Source: Misgurnus anguillicaudatus (lineage: Eukaryota > Chordata > Actinopteri > Cypriniformes > Cobitidae). Taken from it: a stretch of 64,000 nucleotides of DNA. The translations under genes were made by a program, and so were the position numbers. The notes under the pieces are model-generated. The model was not told where the DNA came from, searched no databases, and worked only from the letters and a program-made list of their open reading frames with translations. Shown here one piece after another: positions 33,721 through 46,680 of this stretch. How positions within the stretch are numbered: the first letter of the stretch is position 1; each line of letters begins with the position of its first letter. The stretch spans positions 32,562,501 through 32,626,500 of the forward strand of contig NC_073340.2 in NCBI RefSeq assembly GCF_027580225.2. The letters are read 5' to 3'.

Positions 33721-34600
33721 CTTGGTACTGAAGACCCAGTACTTTTGACAACCTTAGCTGATACGCTATGTCATTTCCATCTCCAATTATTTGCATTTAA
33801 TCTTTTTCGCATAAGTCAAAAACCACATCAAGCGAGTATAAAAACTTAAGGGATTTTTATTCGAAATTTGGCTTTTCCATGACTCATTTCTTTTGCGATA
33901 CTTCAAAATGCACATAAAGTGAGTGTGATAAAAATCCAGCTCATGACTGAGGATATGGCTTAAAAACTTTTTAAGTCTAATATGTGGAATTATAAAGAAA
34001 TTATTTAACCTAGCAACTCAACAAGTTCATGTCTTTTTTGTATATATGACCATAAATCTATATTGTAGTAGCTGGATTACGGTACAGTAGTGAGTTATTT
34101 GTCATACGTACTTGAACACATTTTAATGTAAAATTGATGTCTCTTGGGTTTTCCTATGATATAAATACTTACAAAGCCCAAACAAAAGATTGAAGACAAT
34201 AAACACACTCCGTTATAGGATACCCATTAAAAATGAGCCTGCAGCCCAATGGAAACAATAAGCGATGACGTTGTTTCATGATTTTCATGATTTCTAAAAT
34301 GAGGGGGAAGAGCAAATGACTCTCCTAGCTTTTGTTTGCTTAAAACCTAATCTTCTCGTCAACATTTTGTGCCCAGCACATGCCAACAAGAATGAATGAT
34401 GGCTCTGCCAGTTCTCTGCCATAGCGATCACAGGTTTAAGCCAGATTTGAAGAGTGAATATTTCTCTGACCAGGAAGTGTGGGCATGAATTAAATCCCCT
34501 CCCTTTATTGTTGGTGTAGTCTGTGCTTTATGATTTTGAAGGGAATGACAACTACATTGTAGATGTATGCAATTTGGACATTGCATTATACTACGCTTGA
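33720..34600. other. Gene-free stretch
   Basis: AT-rich sequence without recognisable exons or element ends. Confidence 0.3.
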
Positions 34601-34617
34601 AACTACGCTTGAGAAAT

Positions 34618-34715
34618 TGTTTTGGCTGAATTGGTAGTTTTGCTGTAGCAGCACAAAGTTCACGGGTTCGATTTCTGATAAAAAGTGTACACTTTAAATG
34701 CACTGTGTGTACATC
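34618..34715 (+). mobile_element. tRNA-derived SINE relic
   Basis: A box-like TGGCTGAATTGGTAG and a good B box GGGTTCGATTT (34664-34674) are spaced as in tRNA-derived SINE heads. They are followed by GATAAAAAGTGTACACTTTAA, similar to the body of cyprinid SINEs. Degraded and short. Confidence 0.5.
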
Positions 34716-35837
34716 ACAACAGCTTTGCTGCTAGACCTCGACTTTCTTTAGAAGAATATTGAGTTATAAGATAAATGCAGCTATAACAAAACGTGTAGAT
34801 AAGGAAGCTTGCGCTGTTGTCGATGTTCCTGGAAGATTTACTCATTCAACAACTTTACTGAAGGTCGTGCTGTTTTAAAAACGACTCACTTTAGCTTGTG
34901 TCTCAATGGTGTGGTTTGCATGGGATGATTACGCCCCTGTTGGTAGATTCTGTAACTACATGATATGAGCAAAAAATCTTTCACCTTCGATTAGTCACAT
35001 AACGTTTAAATTTTACATGGAAGTTTGTGGTTTTTGATTGGATATCATGACTTTGCATTTACATTTCATGCATTCGTCAAATGCTGTGATCTAGCTACAT
35101 TAGCGACTTAACCTGCACATAACATAGATATAAGGTATGTATTTGATCAGTTTGTGGATTCCTTGAAAATCTAACCCATGTCCTTAGTGTGCTACACCAG
35201 ATGATCCACACAGGAACCCATTTGGACTTCAACATCAAATCAGAGGAAAATGGGCCAAAAAGTCCAAATTCATTTTCCTCATAGTTATCTCAGCCAAATA
35301 ACATAATTTCTCTGTATGCTCTTCAAATTAAAACGTGAATGAGTTAAGGCTGAACTGAGATCAACGTTAAGGTGTGTAATTGCTGGGTTGTGCAAAGTAA
35401 ATTACCCCCAGGAAGCTAATCTGACATACAATTTAACTGTTGGGTCTTTGGAGGTAAATTAGCCTGCAGGAACATCATTTCAGGAACGCCGTAAGCGAGC
35501 CCTTATTTTAAAGGTTCATCATAAAATAATAATGATGACTCACTCTCTGGTTTAGACCCAAACCCTGAGTTCACATTTCAAATTTAATTTGATGCTGAAT
35601 ATAGATATCATTAAATGTTTCTTCCCTCATTATCTAAGGCGACTAGACCATCAGTAAATGTAGGAAATAGAACAGAATGGAACAGAATTAACTGCTGACA
35701 TACAGTATGTGTGTCACGACGGGTATATTTAGCTTTTTGTTGGCAAATTGTGCGTCATATGAATGAATGCGTGCATTTAAAAGTCTGGTGACAAAATAAA
35801 ATAAGGGAAACAACACTAGCTGCGTTTGCGAAATGAC
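34716..35837. other. Gene-free stretch
   Basis: Unique-looking sequence; 35180-35660 has no transposon hallmarks and could be old host DNA. No exon recognised. Confidence 0.3.
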
Positions 35838-35847
35838 AGCGTTTCCA

Positions 35848-36762
35848 CAGCCCAGTCTCACAAAATTCCGTTATATAGTCACGTAATTTTTTTTCTTTTT
35901 TCATGATATTATCATGAAGTTCTACGTTTTTCGTGATCGTATAACTAATTAAAAAATTAATCAGAAAAAAAAGTATAAACCAATATATAAAGTGACATTC
36001 TAATGCAAGCACCAAATCTAACCCTACACCGAAGCGACAATGGTTTAACCTGATAAGGAACACTGTGCCGTACAGTGTACACCCCCTCCTTTGCACGTGA
36101 GGCTGCATTACGTCATTGTAACTTTGAAGCAAATCTTCAAAATATACGGTCATGCTGCACATCGTTGTAAAGCTTAGACTTTCGGGATTCCATTAAGCGC
36201 ACACACAAAGCATCATATTATTTTTAGCAGTCATAAAACTGTAATCTAGTTGTTAGTTACCTGAACCGGGCGGCGCCGATTTAGGATATTTACTTACCCT
36301 CAAAATCTTCCCTTTATCCGCTTCGGTGAAATTGTCCAAAATAAATTGTTCATAAATCCCCAAAGTCCAAGGAAATGGAAAATCCAAGCCTTTTAATCCA
36401 AAACAATTTGTTCATCTCACAATCTTGACGTTGCTGACCGAATTACAATATAAATAGTGTATACAATTAGTTCACTAACGGAAATTCGTTCGAATCTCAC
36501 TTTTCATTCACAATTTATAATGAATATATTCGGATGTCACGTTTATTGTGCAACGTCTGAGGAACAAATACGCCCCCTTGTGGAATTTCAGCCGTTCCAT
36601 AAGAGGCTAAAAATAGGAAAAAGTAGTTGAGTAACCAATACGTGATAATCACACAAAAACAGGAATTTGTTATACGATCCCGAAAAAACTTGGAAATTCG
36701 TGATAACGAAAAAAGAATAAAAAAATGGCGCAACTATATCACGAAACCTCGTGAGACTGGGT
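35848..36762. mobile_element. Foldback element, CCCAGTCTCAC ends, 10-bp TSD (MULE-like)
   Basis: CCCAGTCTCAC at the left and ACCCAGTCTCAC on the minus strand at the right bound a 915-bp element with inverted CGTGAT-rich arms. A perfect 10-bp duplication AGCGTTTCCA flanks it (35838-35847 and 36763-36772). Duplications of 9-10 bp are characteristic of Mutator-like transposons. The interior shows no transposase. Relatives are at 416-790 and 63264-63480. Confidence 0.8.
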
Positions 36763-37166
36763 AGCGTTTCCATTAACCAATGTTATGCGACAATGTCATT
36801 TTGTCTTGCGATAAGTCATTCCGAAAACCATGACGACAGGTGTGTTTAACTTCATACGCCATTGTGCAGACGGATATGCAGATGAAATTAAAATACAGTG
36901 AGAGCGACTCGAAAGCAGTCGACTTCCGAATCGCTTTTGCAGTATTATGATCTCATTGGCTTGTGGGTTTTTGTGACGGCACATGAAGTCGAACACCGCT
37001 CTTTCGTCTTGTCATTTTTTAAAAGAAAGATCACGTGACTGTAACGCATGTCAGGTGACCTGTAAATGCAAAAAATGCAGTTTTGCGATATAATACATTT
37101 TTTTGATTGCTTGATAAACCACTTCACCGGAGCGTAAAAACTTTTTTTGCGATATATGGGAGTTAA

Positions 37167-37382
37167 AGGCGGAGTCCATGATGTTTGAAAGCCACTGTTG
37201 ATATTTGAAATCACCTAAACAAACACGCCCCTACCCCAATAGAATCTGGACCTTCTGTTGATAGACCCGCCCCACACATACGCAACCCGGCATTTGATTT
37301 GATTTGATTGGCTATAAGTGTGTTTTGGTAGTCGGCCCGTCTCCTTCTCCAAACCGTTTTTCAAACATCGTGGACTCCGCCT
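37167..37382. mobile_element. 216-bp MITE with TTAA duplication
   Basis: AGGCGGAGTCCATGATGTTTG and, inverted, AGGCGGAGTCCACGATGTTTG are nearly perfect TIRs. TTAA flanks both ends (37163-37166 and 37383-37386), as made by piggyBac or Kolobok transposases. Confidence 0.85.
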
Positions 37383-37386
37383 TTAA

Positions 37387-38393
37387 TGCAGTTTATCCTT
37401 TATATGGGCACAAAAAAATACTCTAGAAATACTTATGTACCAAAAAAAATCTAATCTGCCATATTCTCTTTTCTTGTTTTGGTTACATATTTGCAAGATC
37501 TAAGATCTAAAGTCTTTTGAAATACTGTGCATATATTTATGATCCATGAGGGGTTTATAACATAAACATGTGGACTGCTTTGTCATTTGATTTACAAAAA
37601 CATAATCCCAGCTTTAAAATGTGATCTTCTGGGTCGCATTCAAAGCCTCTATTAGTTGCAGTGTTACTTGGCAACCATACTGTAAATGGCCTACAATAAC
37701 AGTAAGATATAATCAACTACATTACTGGGCAGAATAATAGTTTATTTCATTAATAAATCTACATATTACTTTTGCAACTAAAGCAATTAGTCACTCATGG
37801 CCAAACTTTCATGATTTTACTCAACTTTGTCTTTTGAGAACACAGCTTATTTATGGAAAAAAACACTGTAATGCTTCTCATGCAGTGTTGCATACACAGA
37901 TTTCTACTGAATTATCTTTACAGTGCTCACATGAGCTACTGGAGCCTTCAGTTTAAATGCCAGTCTGTGATGTCTTGAGCTTAAACTCAATGTCCAGAAC
38001 ACTTAAAGCATGACAAGATGGTTAAATGTCCCCATGAGCAAATCATTTAATAGCTGAAAATCTAATTCTCACAGTCTTGCCGTCGCTTACATCATTTCCA
38101 TCATATGCACACATGCAGTTCAAGTTTGTGTTTTATAAATAAACCCAATAGAAAATAAAATACATCAAAATAAAACTGCATAATCACTATATTGACTGCT
38201 GTTATAAGTATGTTTTGGTAACATTTCTATTTAGGGAAACCAACAGGATGCCACTTACAGTAAATGCAACGTAATGAGGTCATGTTATAACAGTGTAGCA
38301 TACTGTTTATTTTGAATAGCAAGCAATTAATAGCAATACTATTAATTTATTGTGAAATTATGCTAACTGTATATTATTAAAAAATCAAACACA
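37387..38393. other. Gene-free stretch
   Basis: No exon or element end was recognised. Confidence 0.3.
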
Positions 38394-38862
38394 GTACACT
38401 ATCAGCAAAAAAAGGTTCCTAGTTTTCACTGTCAAAGTACCCTTTAAAAAATCCTAATATGTACCATTATATACTAATATGCACTCTTTAGGTAAGTATG
38501 TACCTCTGAGGTGCTAATATATGAACTCTTTATCGCTCTAGATAGGGTTATTTTTAACCTATACTGGGTAAATATTGGACAGAACACACTGCTGGGTTAA
38601 AATTGACCTAATGCTGGGTTGTTTTAACTCAACTGCTGGGTTATTGTAACCCATGGTTGCAAAACAACAACCCAACATTGGGTAATTTTTAACCAAAAAA
38701 GGGATCTTTCTTATTAACCCATTATGGGTTCAAAATAACCCAGCCATTTTTAGAGCGCTAAAGAGATCATATTAGCACCTCAGAGGTATGCATTACTCAC
38801 CAAAGAGTGCATATTGGGTTAAAAATAACCAAAGGTTCAAAGGTGTAATTTTTTCAACGGGT
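38394..38862. mobile_element. Foldback MITE with a second MITE in its loop
   Basis: The outer arms carry ACCTCTGAGGTGCTAATAT (38502) and its inverse (38770), plus inverted GCACTCTTT blocks. The loop is occupied by the element at 38533-38758. Confidence 0.6.
38533..38758. mobile_element. Nested AACCCAGC-rich MITE
   Basis: Ends ATCGCTCTAGA and TTTAGAGCGCT are inverted. The interior is a chain of TGGGTTA/TAACCCA motifs, including CAACCCAACATTGGGTAA, typical of a common fish MITE. Confidence 0.65.
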
Positions 38863-39120
38863 ATTGTTTTGCAAAACTAGTAACTAGTAATTGCCCCCCT
38901 ATGACAAATACCTTTATTGTCGTTTTGGATCAAAGCGTCTGCTAAAGGCCTAATTCTAAATTGAGATGTTTTGAAACTGTACTGCCACACTTACAGCTAG
39001 GGACCATTTTTTCCGAACGGTATTAGGAATGGGCATTTTTCAGGAATATAATATTCAATATATTAGAATATTCTATATATTATATTATATAGAATATTGG
39101 TTTATTTAAATTATGTTAAT

Positions 39121-39592
39121 TAACTCTTTCCCACCAGTGTTTTTAAAAAAGTTGCCGGTCAGCGCCAACATTTTTCATGATTTTCACCAAAATAAAAAAA
39201 TCACAAAAGTTAAATATATATACATACAATATATCAAATAAAAGAGCAGACCCTCTGCTTAAAAAAAAAAAAAAAACATCGTACCATGATTAGTTCTCTT
39301 TAAATCACCTCTCAAATATGGGTAGGTTTCTTCAAAAACACCAAATTTTGAGCAAAAAGCTAAGATAATTCCATTTTTGTTAAGGACTTTTGATAGAGAT
39401 CATGTGCAGAGCGATCCTCAAAACATACACAGAGTTCTTACTCTTTCACATGAGGCGTTGCTTCTGGGTTGTATAAGTTGCGCCACCTGTTGGATAATAG
39501 TGGATTTGCGGATTGCCGGAAATACTTGTCATTGACAGGGAAACGTTTTCTCTTAATTGCCGAGTTAACTCATCAGTGGCGGGGAAAGAGTT
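39121..39592. mobile_element. AACTCTTTCCC-type MITE (copy 2)
   Basis: AACTCTTTCCCACCAGTG at the left and AACTCTTTCCCCGCCACTG on the minus strand at the right are good TIRs. Long co-linear similarity to 31529-31977. Confidence 0.75.
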
Positions 39593-39717
39593 CAGACGTT
39601 TTTAAAGTTTAAAGTTTGAAGACTTGAGGTAAGCTATCAAAAAAGACTCAACACACCAAATGAGACCCTTGAGCAAATGAAAAACATGGGCTACATAACA
39701 GACTGCACAGTCGACAT

Positions 39718-40788
39718 TAGGGCTGTCACTTTTGTGAAAAAATCATTTTCGATTTTTAATATATAAGTGTTCATTGAATCGATTGTAAAATCGATTTTCC
39801 ATGTCTAAAAAAGACGTTTCCATTTAACGCCAAATAACAGACAAATGTAAAGAGAGCGCCTGAAACGCACAAGTCAGCAATATTTCTTATTCATTGTCAT
39901 TAAGTTTCGTGCAGAATAAAAAACAGCAACAGTAGTGCAACATTCTCTAAAAGAGTGGACTGCTGCCATAAATGAAAAACATTACTGCAGGTTCAACCGG
40001 CTGCTTTTATGATTTAGGCAATTCAAAATTTATTTTAAATAATGATTCGATCCATTTCAAACAACTGTTAAAAAATGAAACTTTAAATAGACTTACTTGA
40101 AGTTGAGAACATGCTGTGTATTTTTTTTATTAAACTTAACCGACACTTAGGCGGCACTAGGCAGGCATAATGAAATGCGCAAAAAGACTAGGGCCATTAC
40201 AAATTATTAGTCAGAAAAAAACAAGTCGATCAACATTTTAGGGGTCAAGAGCAGAGCGCTTTTTTATTCACTATGTCCATCTGTTGAGAAGACGCACTCC
40301 GACCGCACTGATGTCCCAGGGAAACTCGGGTACTTCGTTGCCAGCTGCGTATTTCGTACTGTCAATCTTCCATCTCAAAAGCGGGTCGCTGTCAGCTCGC
40401 AAGGGTGGCTCCTTGTCATAACTCATCATCTCCTGTAAGGTCACAATTTCGACGCTGTCTCGTGTTGCACAGGTTTATTGACGTTGTCCTCCATTTTCTT
40501 TGCAAAACACTAGATGCAGCGATTGAAAGCGTGAAACTATAGGTGCGTAAAATTGCTGGGTATTTTCTGTCTAGCTTTCGCACACCTACTGCACTTTCGG
40601 AATTCTTTATTTTCTTTTTCTGCTTGTTTGTGAGTTTTGTTACATCTATATTTTTAACTGTTTAATTCTTTTAAATTAATAGTGTACATATTTGGTTAAA
40701 ATCGATTGCCTATTTTCGTTTTTGAAACGTTTATTGGTTGGTCCGATCGATTGTGCAATCAATTTTCGAACGAAAAGTGACAGCCCTA
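39718..40788. mobile_element. Non-autonomous hAT with 8-bp TSD
   Basis: TAGGGCTGTCACTTTTGTG and, inverted, TAGGGCTGTCACTTTTCGT are the ends. A perfect duplication GTCGACAT flanks them (39710-39717 and 40789-40796). AATCGATT-type motifs cluster inside both ends. No transposase was recognised in the 1,071 bp. Confidence 0.9.
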
Positions 40789-41471
40789 GTCGACATATAA
40801 ATATCTTCTTTATTTAGTTTGAGAGAAACCTGCTCCGTGGTTATCCGGTAAGAACAGCAGATGGATCAAACAAGAATATCTGAATTTAACATTATTTTAC
40901 AAATGACGTAAGCTGACTTGATACCTTATTGCTGACTGTGCAAAGTTACGAGCTTTATTAGACAACACTTCACAAAGATAGAGCTATTGCTAATGTTTGC
41001 TGTTAAACAGCCATGTGCAGTTATCCGGTTCATTTTCCACAGAGCACCGCTTATAATAAATGTTCTCCGTTTTCGTTTTGTTCTCAGTATCTGTCTCATT
41101 TAGCTCGTATTAACAAAAAAAGTAGGCTATATAAGATATATAAGTCTCTTACGATGCGCTTATGCGGAGAAGCACGTCTAAAAACACGTGAGCTGGTGGA
41201 CAAAAAAGACAACCTGGCGTTAAAACTAGGAATAAATACTAGTCTGCGATCTGAATTGCCAAAACAATCAGAAATGCATACAAATTAATTATCTTGTATA
41301 TTTTACATTAAAGTCTGTAAAAGACAGTACATTTGAAGTAAATAAGGATTAAATGAGCAGTAGCTTTAACCGTGCGGGGGCGCATTAAAACAAACAGACA
41401 TTCAAATAGCATTTTTTTCTATTCGAATTATTATTGCAGATCGAATATTTGACCATTCCTGCACATCCCTA

Positions 41472-42386
41472 ACATAGCTGGTATTCCATTCCAGTTTATC
41501 GTAGCATACTGCATATATCATATTTTTTAAATAATAGTGTACTTTGTATACTACATACCGCACATTAAATAGACTCTCTAGTCATGAGAATATGTCATAA
41601 AACAGCCTATTAAAAATCTAATTTCAGGGTGTTGAAATGACTGTCACCTTCATCTGCATTACTCATTCACCCTACTCATTCTATCCCACCTAATTGCTGT
41701 CATTACATCTGTCATACTTGTTTTAAAGGCAAATCATTTAATAACCTATTGTCATGTGGCTGCCCTTTAAGGCTATTTGATGAAGCAAGATGTAATTTTT
41801 ATATTACTTTTACAATTGTTAACTGCTGAACTGTTGGCAGTACAACCTTTCAGACATCACAGGACAGCTAAAAATATTGCTTGAATCCTGTTGGTCACAC
41901 AAGGAGAGACTTGACATCTTCTGAAAAAGAGAAAGGAAAACATCTGTCTTTAATAAAGCCTCAAGATCACATGATTAAGAGAAATGCATATGGTGAAAAT
42001 TGTTTCGTATACAGATTATAAGTGGTGATTTGGTTGTGAGCAACTTTTAAATGTGTCTTAAATGGGAACATTTTGTTCTCATTCACAATGCACTGGTTTG
42101 TTATTCCCTCCTTCATAAAGCATTGTCCTTAAACACTATAGCATGACCAAATAAGAGATTGAGCAAATCGCCTTATAGGGTGAGCTGTGAAGGACATTAT
42201 AATTGATCGGTGGACCTTCCTGAACAAATGGAGGGAGTGGAAACGGTTTAATAGGAAAGTGTAATAGGTATTTTAAATTTATGAATGAGTATAAATGACC
42301 GATGAGCATGCACAATTAAAACGACACATTCATTGTGAGTAGCCCATTAGAAATGCAGTGCTTTGTCAGTCAGTCTAACACACCAA
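41472..42386. other. Gene-free stretch
   Basis: Nothing supported beyond chance ORFs. Confidence 0.3.
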
Positions 42387-42839
42387 GGGCCAGATTTACT
42401 AAACAAGGCAAATTGGCGTGAGAGTGCAATTTTAAAAAAAGCGCTGATGGAAGTGGAAATGTCTGTGGGTGATTTACTGACAAGGCGCAGGTGCAAAAAT
42501 ATCACTTCCATAATGACCAATGCAATCTACCATAAGAAGTGCAAAGTTAGCATATAAGACATGTGTCTTTAGGCGTTAAATAATTGCGCAAATACCATTA
42601 AATTGACGAGCACGAACCTTAGTAAATCATATTGCGTTAATAATTTAAATACTCTTCTCCCATAAATTTAGCACCTGAAAGGGAAACTCCTAGAAATACA
42701 TGCAATAAGGTCAATCGCAACGCAACTGTGTCCATAACGTTTCTGTGCTAATTTTTCACTGCTTGTCTTTAGTAAATCCTGACAATAATTTTTCAATACC
42801 AAAAGAGGTGTTTGTGCAAAGTATTCATAAATCTGGCCT
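42387..42839. mobile_element. GGCCAGATTTACTAA-type MITE
   Basis: GGGCCAGATTTACTAA at the left and AGGCCAGATTTATGAAT on the minus strand at the right are inverted ends; AGTAAAT and GCGCA motifs recur inside. The ends resemble a Harbinger-type MITE common in fish, but no clear 3-bp duplication remains. Confidence 0.6.
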
Positions 42840-42998
42840 AATTAGTTTTCCTGGCATTGTCTCCCTGTAGCCAAGAGTTTTTATAATTTAAAATGCATCT
42901 TTGTGCATCATAATAGCATATATAAAAGTTTTACCTGTTAACAGTAATTTCTTCATGCTTTGAAACTGCTTGAATGTAACTTCCCTTGCCTCATTTAT

Positions 42999-45114
42999 AC
43001 TGCTGTGACAGATCGAAGTTGATCCGTGATCCGTATGAATCACGACCCAGGGTTCGGCTCGCATGCAATTCGCGGGTCAATACAAAAATTTAAATCGGGA
43101 AGGTTTATCAGTTGCACGTGTTTCTAAGGCTTGCAAATGTTAACATTCAAGTTAATTTAAACAATATAACTGCAAAAGGCACTAAAGTGAGCAGTTTTCT
43201 GTACACACAGACGCACATGCGGTTGAATGTGTCCGGTCCAGCTCCAGTTAGACGTGATCATCCCTATGCCCTTCAAAGATCAGAACTTTTGATGTGTAAA
43301 CTTATACTGTGTCTCATACTATAGTCGATTAACATACATTTGGCGAATAAAGCACTGAAAAACAATGTAACGTTTTTATGTGAAGTGAATGTGGCCGTTT
43401 GGAATTCGCCCTCCATCTGTGTGTGCGCGCATGTTTTGGTGCACTCAATGAATACACGGAGAGACGCATTTCAAAAAGCTAGTGAACATAAAATCTTTCT
43501 GTTCTTGACAGGGCACATACAAACAAAATGATCTCCACAGTATTCTTTTTCTAATAAAAACATTTATGTCTTTAGTGAATGTATAGATTAGAGTCAGTCA
43601 GAAACCAGTCTGTGCTTATTTGGTCTTAAAGAGACAGTAACCTCAATTAACTTACTTAAATCTGTGTCACATTAAAGACAGTGTTATTATTAATTTGATT
43701 TGATTTCTGTACCTAATGCTAATTTTAGACCTTATAATGTGCAAATGTGTTCTTTTTTTATAAATGTTAGTCATTTATTTATTTATAATTAGTTTTTTCC
43801 ACCCTTTTTTTAGAGATCGACCGATATATCTGTTTTCCGATATTTTCCCCGATATTTGAGCATTTTCCGATGATCGGATATCGGGTTTGTGATATCGGAT
43901 TGACCGATAAACGAGAGAATTGAGAATTGCGCGCTGGACGCATCTGAGGAGAGGAGCTCACAGTAGCAGCAGCAGCGTGCACAGCAAATATGACGGCGGA
44001 GTGACGCGACTTCATTACAAGGACTTTGAGCATACTTACTTTGCATCTGAGGCATTTATAATCTTATTTGTGCATTAATGTATGTTATGTAAAATAAGTT
44101 GATATATTAAAAGCAATGTATGCAGTTTGTCCAAGAATAGAGACGAACTCACAAAATCACGTGCTGTTCACTTACCGGGGTTGAAGGCTGAAGCTTTTAA
44201 CAAGATTTACCCTAAGTTATATTAAAATTTACCAGATAAACATTATTTTGCTAAAATATCTATATAAATGTCTGTGGATATGAATTAATTATTTATTACC
44301 TCCGCAAGCGGTCACAGTTTGATACAGTTAATGCGTGAGTAAATGCATAGATAACAGCGCTGTCAACAGCCATTTCATTAGCTATAACAACAAAATATTA
44401 ATTATTCTGACATCAAATAACATTACCAGTTAAGAAATTCAGTGATGTATAAGCCGTTTTGTTTGTTACTTTCCTGAATGAAGTATTCCAGTCAGTGATA
44501 TTATTTGTAAAACCTCTTTGCTAACTACTTGTTTTACTGCTGAAGGCTACATGTTGCTGGTCAAAACAACCATATTATTCCAAAAAAAGCACTTAATCCA
44601 CCTGTTTTACTCTATAAACTATGTATAACAAGCAGCCAACTCCGCTATACTTTTCTCTCTCTCCCGCTGCCAACCGCAGCGCGACCTTTGGATAAGTCCA
44701 TTTCTGACGAAATGATAGGGGTGTTTGGAATGGTCCATGTATTGGGAATATAGTTTCTACATTATTCATTAAATTAATATTATTCTTCACTCTTTCAGAC
44801 CCCTCTATTTATTACTTTGTATGCAAAGAGGGAGTGATTGTGATGATGATTATTATTATAAGGGTTTGTTCAGTTCAGTAGTGTTGTAGTAATTATTATG
44901 TCAAAAACAGAAGTATAACAGTAAATAAAAATCGGTTCAGCATATCGGTTATCGGGCACATAAGCATCCAAATATTTGTTATTGGCATCGGTTTAAAAAA
45001 ATGAGTATCGGTCGATCTCTACCTTTTTTTTGCTGATCCAAAAAATGATCCGATCCATGCCTTAAAAATCCTAATGTGATCCGAACCATGACTTTTGTGA
45101 TGCGTCACACCCTA
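42999..45114. mobile_element. Old hAT split by a younger hAT
   Basis: The right end on the minus strand reads TAGGGTGTGACGCATCAC. The left end TACTGCTGTGACAGATC is a degraded match, followed by GATCCG repeats present near both ends. The younger hAT at 43811-45021 interrupts it close to the right end. Outer TSD not visible. Confidence 0.55.
43811..45021. mobile_element. Non-autonomous hAT with 8-bp TSD, nested
   Basis: TAGAGATCGACCGATATATC and, inverted, TAGAGATCGACCGATACTC are the ends, flanked by CCTTTTTT on both sides (43803-43810 and 45022-45029). ATCGG motifs cluster in the terminal 100 bp on both sides. Length 1,211 bp; no transposase was recognised. Confidence 0.9.
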
Positions 45115-45116
45115 AT

Positions 45117-45395
45117 GGGGCGGCAGTGGTTGAGTGGTTCATGTAGGTTGGCTACAAATCGGAAGGTTGGTGGTTCAATCCCCGGCTCCACCTGACCAAG
45201 TGTCGAGGTGTCCTTGAGCAAGACACCTAACCCCAGCTGCTCCCGACGAGCTGGATGGCGCCTTGCATGGCTGACACCGCCGTCGGTGTATGAATGTGTG
45301 AGTGAATGGGTGAATGTGAGGCAATATGTAAAGCGCTTTGGATGGCCATTGGTCTATGAAAGCGCTATATAAATGCAGTCCATTTACCATTTAAT
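45117..45395 (+). mobile_element. tRNA-derived SINE
   Basis: The head GGGGCGGCAGTGGTTGAGTGG holds an A-box-like sequence, and GGTTCAATCCC (45172-45182) is a B box. The body contains GTGTCCTTGAGCAAGACACC, a recognisable teleost SINE block, and the tail GTAAAGCGCTTTGG...GCGCTATATAAATGCAG. It sits directly against the right end of an hAT. Confidence 0.85.
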
Positions 45396-46676
45396 GAATA
45401 TGCAAATTAGTCCTTGTCTCTACTTAATCGCACAGCTTGGACCATAGATATGAATATATGAATTAGTCCCTGCCTCCACCTGTTCACACCACCTCAGACT
45501 ATAGATATATATGTAAATAGATGCTACATTTGGCAGTTTCAGACACATAACTGCTAAGTTTGGTTTCACACAATGCATGCGTGAACTGTGCGTTTGCGGC
45601 ACTAATCTTTTAGCGCTGATGTTAACTCACCCTGCATGTCTGAGCTGTATAGAAGCAGAGCTGAAGCAGCAGTGCTGTGATCATTTCAGCGCCGGGTCTA
45701 TGAGGCACCCAAACATAATATCTATAACTTGAACTACTGATCCATGCATCCAACTGTGTGGATATGATTGGTTACATGTTTGTGACGATGGAAACCAAGG
45801 CAATATTAAACCGTGCGAGACTGTCTCCAGTTTTATGGAGAAAATACTCAGCAATGGGGTTGAATGATGAATTTGCCCATGGCTTTTCTAAAAACATATT
45901 AAAAACACCACATAGACATATAAACAACAATAAAAACCAGCTTTTCCACATAGTGGGACTTTAAAGGAAATAATTTACTCACCCTCATGTTGTTCCAAAC
46001 CTGTATACATTTCTTTGTATGCTGAACACAAATAGAGATATTTTGAACAAAACATGTTTTTTGTTTTTTCCTACTATGGAAGTCAATGTTGCTCCTGCTT
46101 GATAACAAATATCTTCCTTATCTAAACTTATATATTCCATAACTATACTTAAATAGAGACCCCCACTTAAATTAATATTCATAACCTTACATACCACACT
46201 TTAATCATAAATGTTCATGATCTTTAAATTATTTTGGAGAAATGAGAATTGATACAAAGTGTGACAGACATTTTAAAAATAATGCCATAACGGTTTTGAC
46301 TTCTTAACAATATATTGACCGCTTTTGGTTCTTAAGTGGGAATGATTATCTCTAGCTTTAATAAGCCTGCGATCGATAGCATGTGTTGTGGTTTGGCGCG
46401 GGGGCAGGTTTTTCTGTGCTGGGCCGTACCGAACCCAAGCTCTAATTATAATGATTTGCCGCAGTGCTGTAGTTTTATTGAGCAGTATTAGCAAACCGAG
46501 GCAGTTTTGTTGTTCCCACTGTACAACAATATGAATTATCTCAAAATAAAATGCCAATAAAGTTTAAGATCTTGCATATCACTTCCAACAATGCTTTAGT
46601 ATAATGCCAATGAAACAGTACAGGGATAATTTCTTTGTGGAATATTAATATGATATATTTCTGTATTTCTAATGAC
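45396..46676. other. Mostly gene-free; includes a repeat fragment at 45961-46100
   Basis: The part at 45961-46100 (ACTCACCCTCATGTTGTTCC ... TACTATGGAAGTCAATG) is a fragment of the same common TTCACCC-type fish transposon seen at 53750-54020. A diverged tandem pair of about 57 bp lies at 45392-45505. No gene is supported. Confidence 0.4.
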
Positions 46677-46680
46677 TTAA

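Larger units (their letters stand above)
39024..41471. mobile_element. Composite: old hAT holding two younger elements
   Basis: TAGGAATGGGCAT at the left and TAGGGATGTGCAG on the minus strand at the right are hAT-like ends; both are followed inward by an AATATTCGA-like block. Two complete elements lie inside (39121-39592 and 39718-40788). No target duplication survives for the outer element. Confidence 0.5.

Noticed and set aside
35755..36162. 135-codon open frame on the minus strand
   Set aside because: It crosses the left edge and target duplication of a foldback transposon, so it cannot be an old gene.
41013..41288. 91-codon open frame on the plus strand
   Set aside because: No domain and no splice logic; it lies between nested transposons near the right end of an old hAT.
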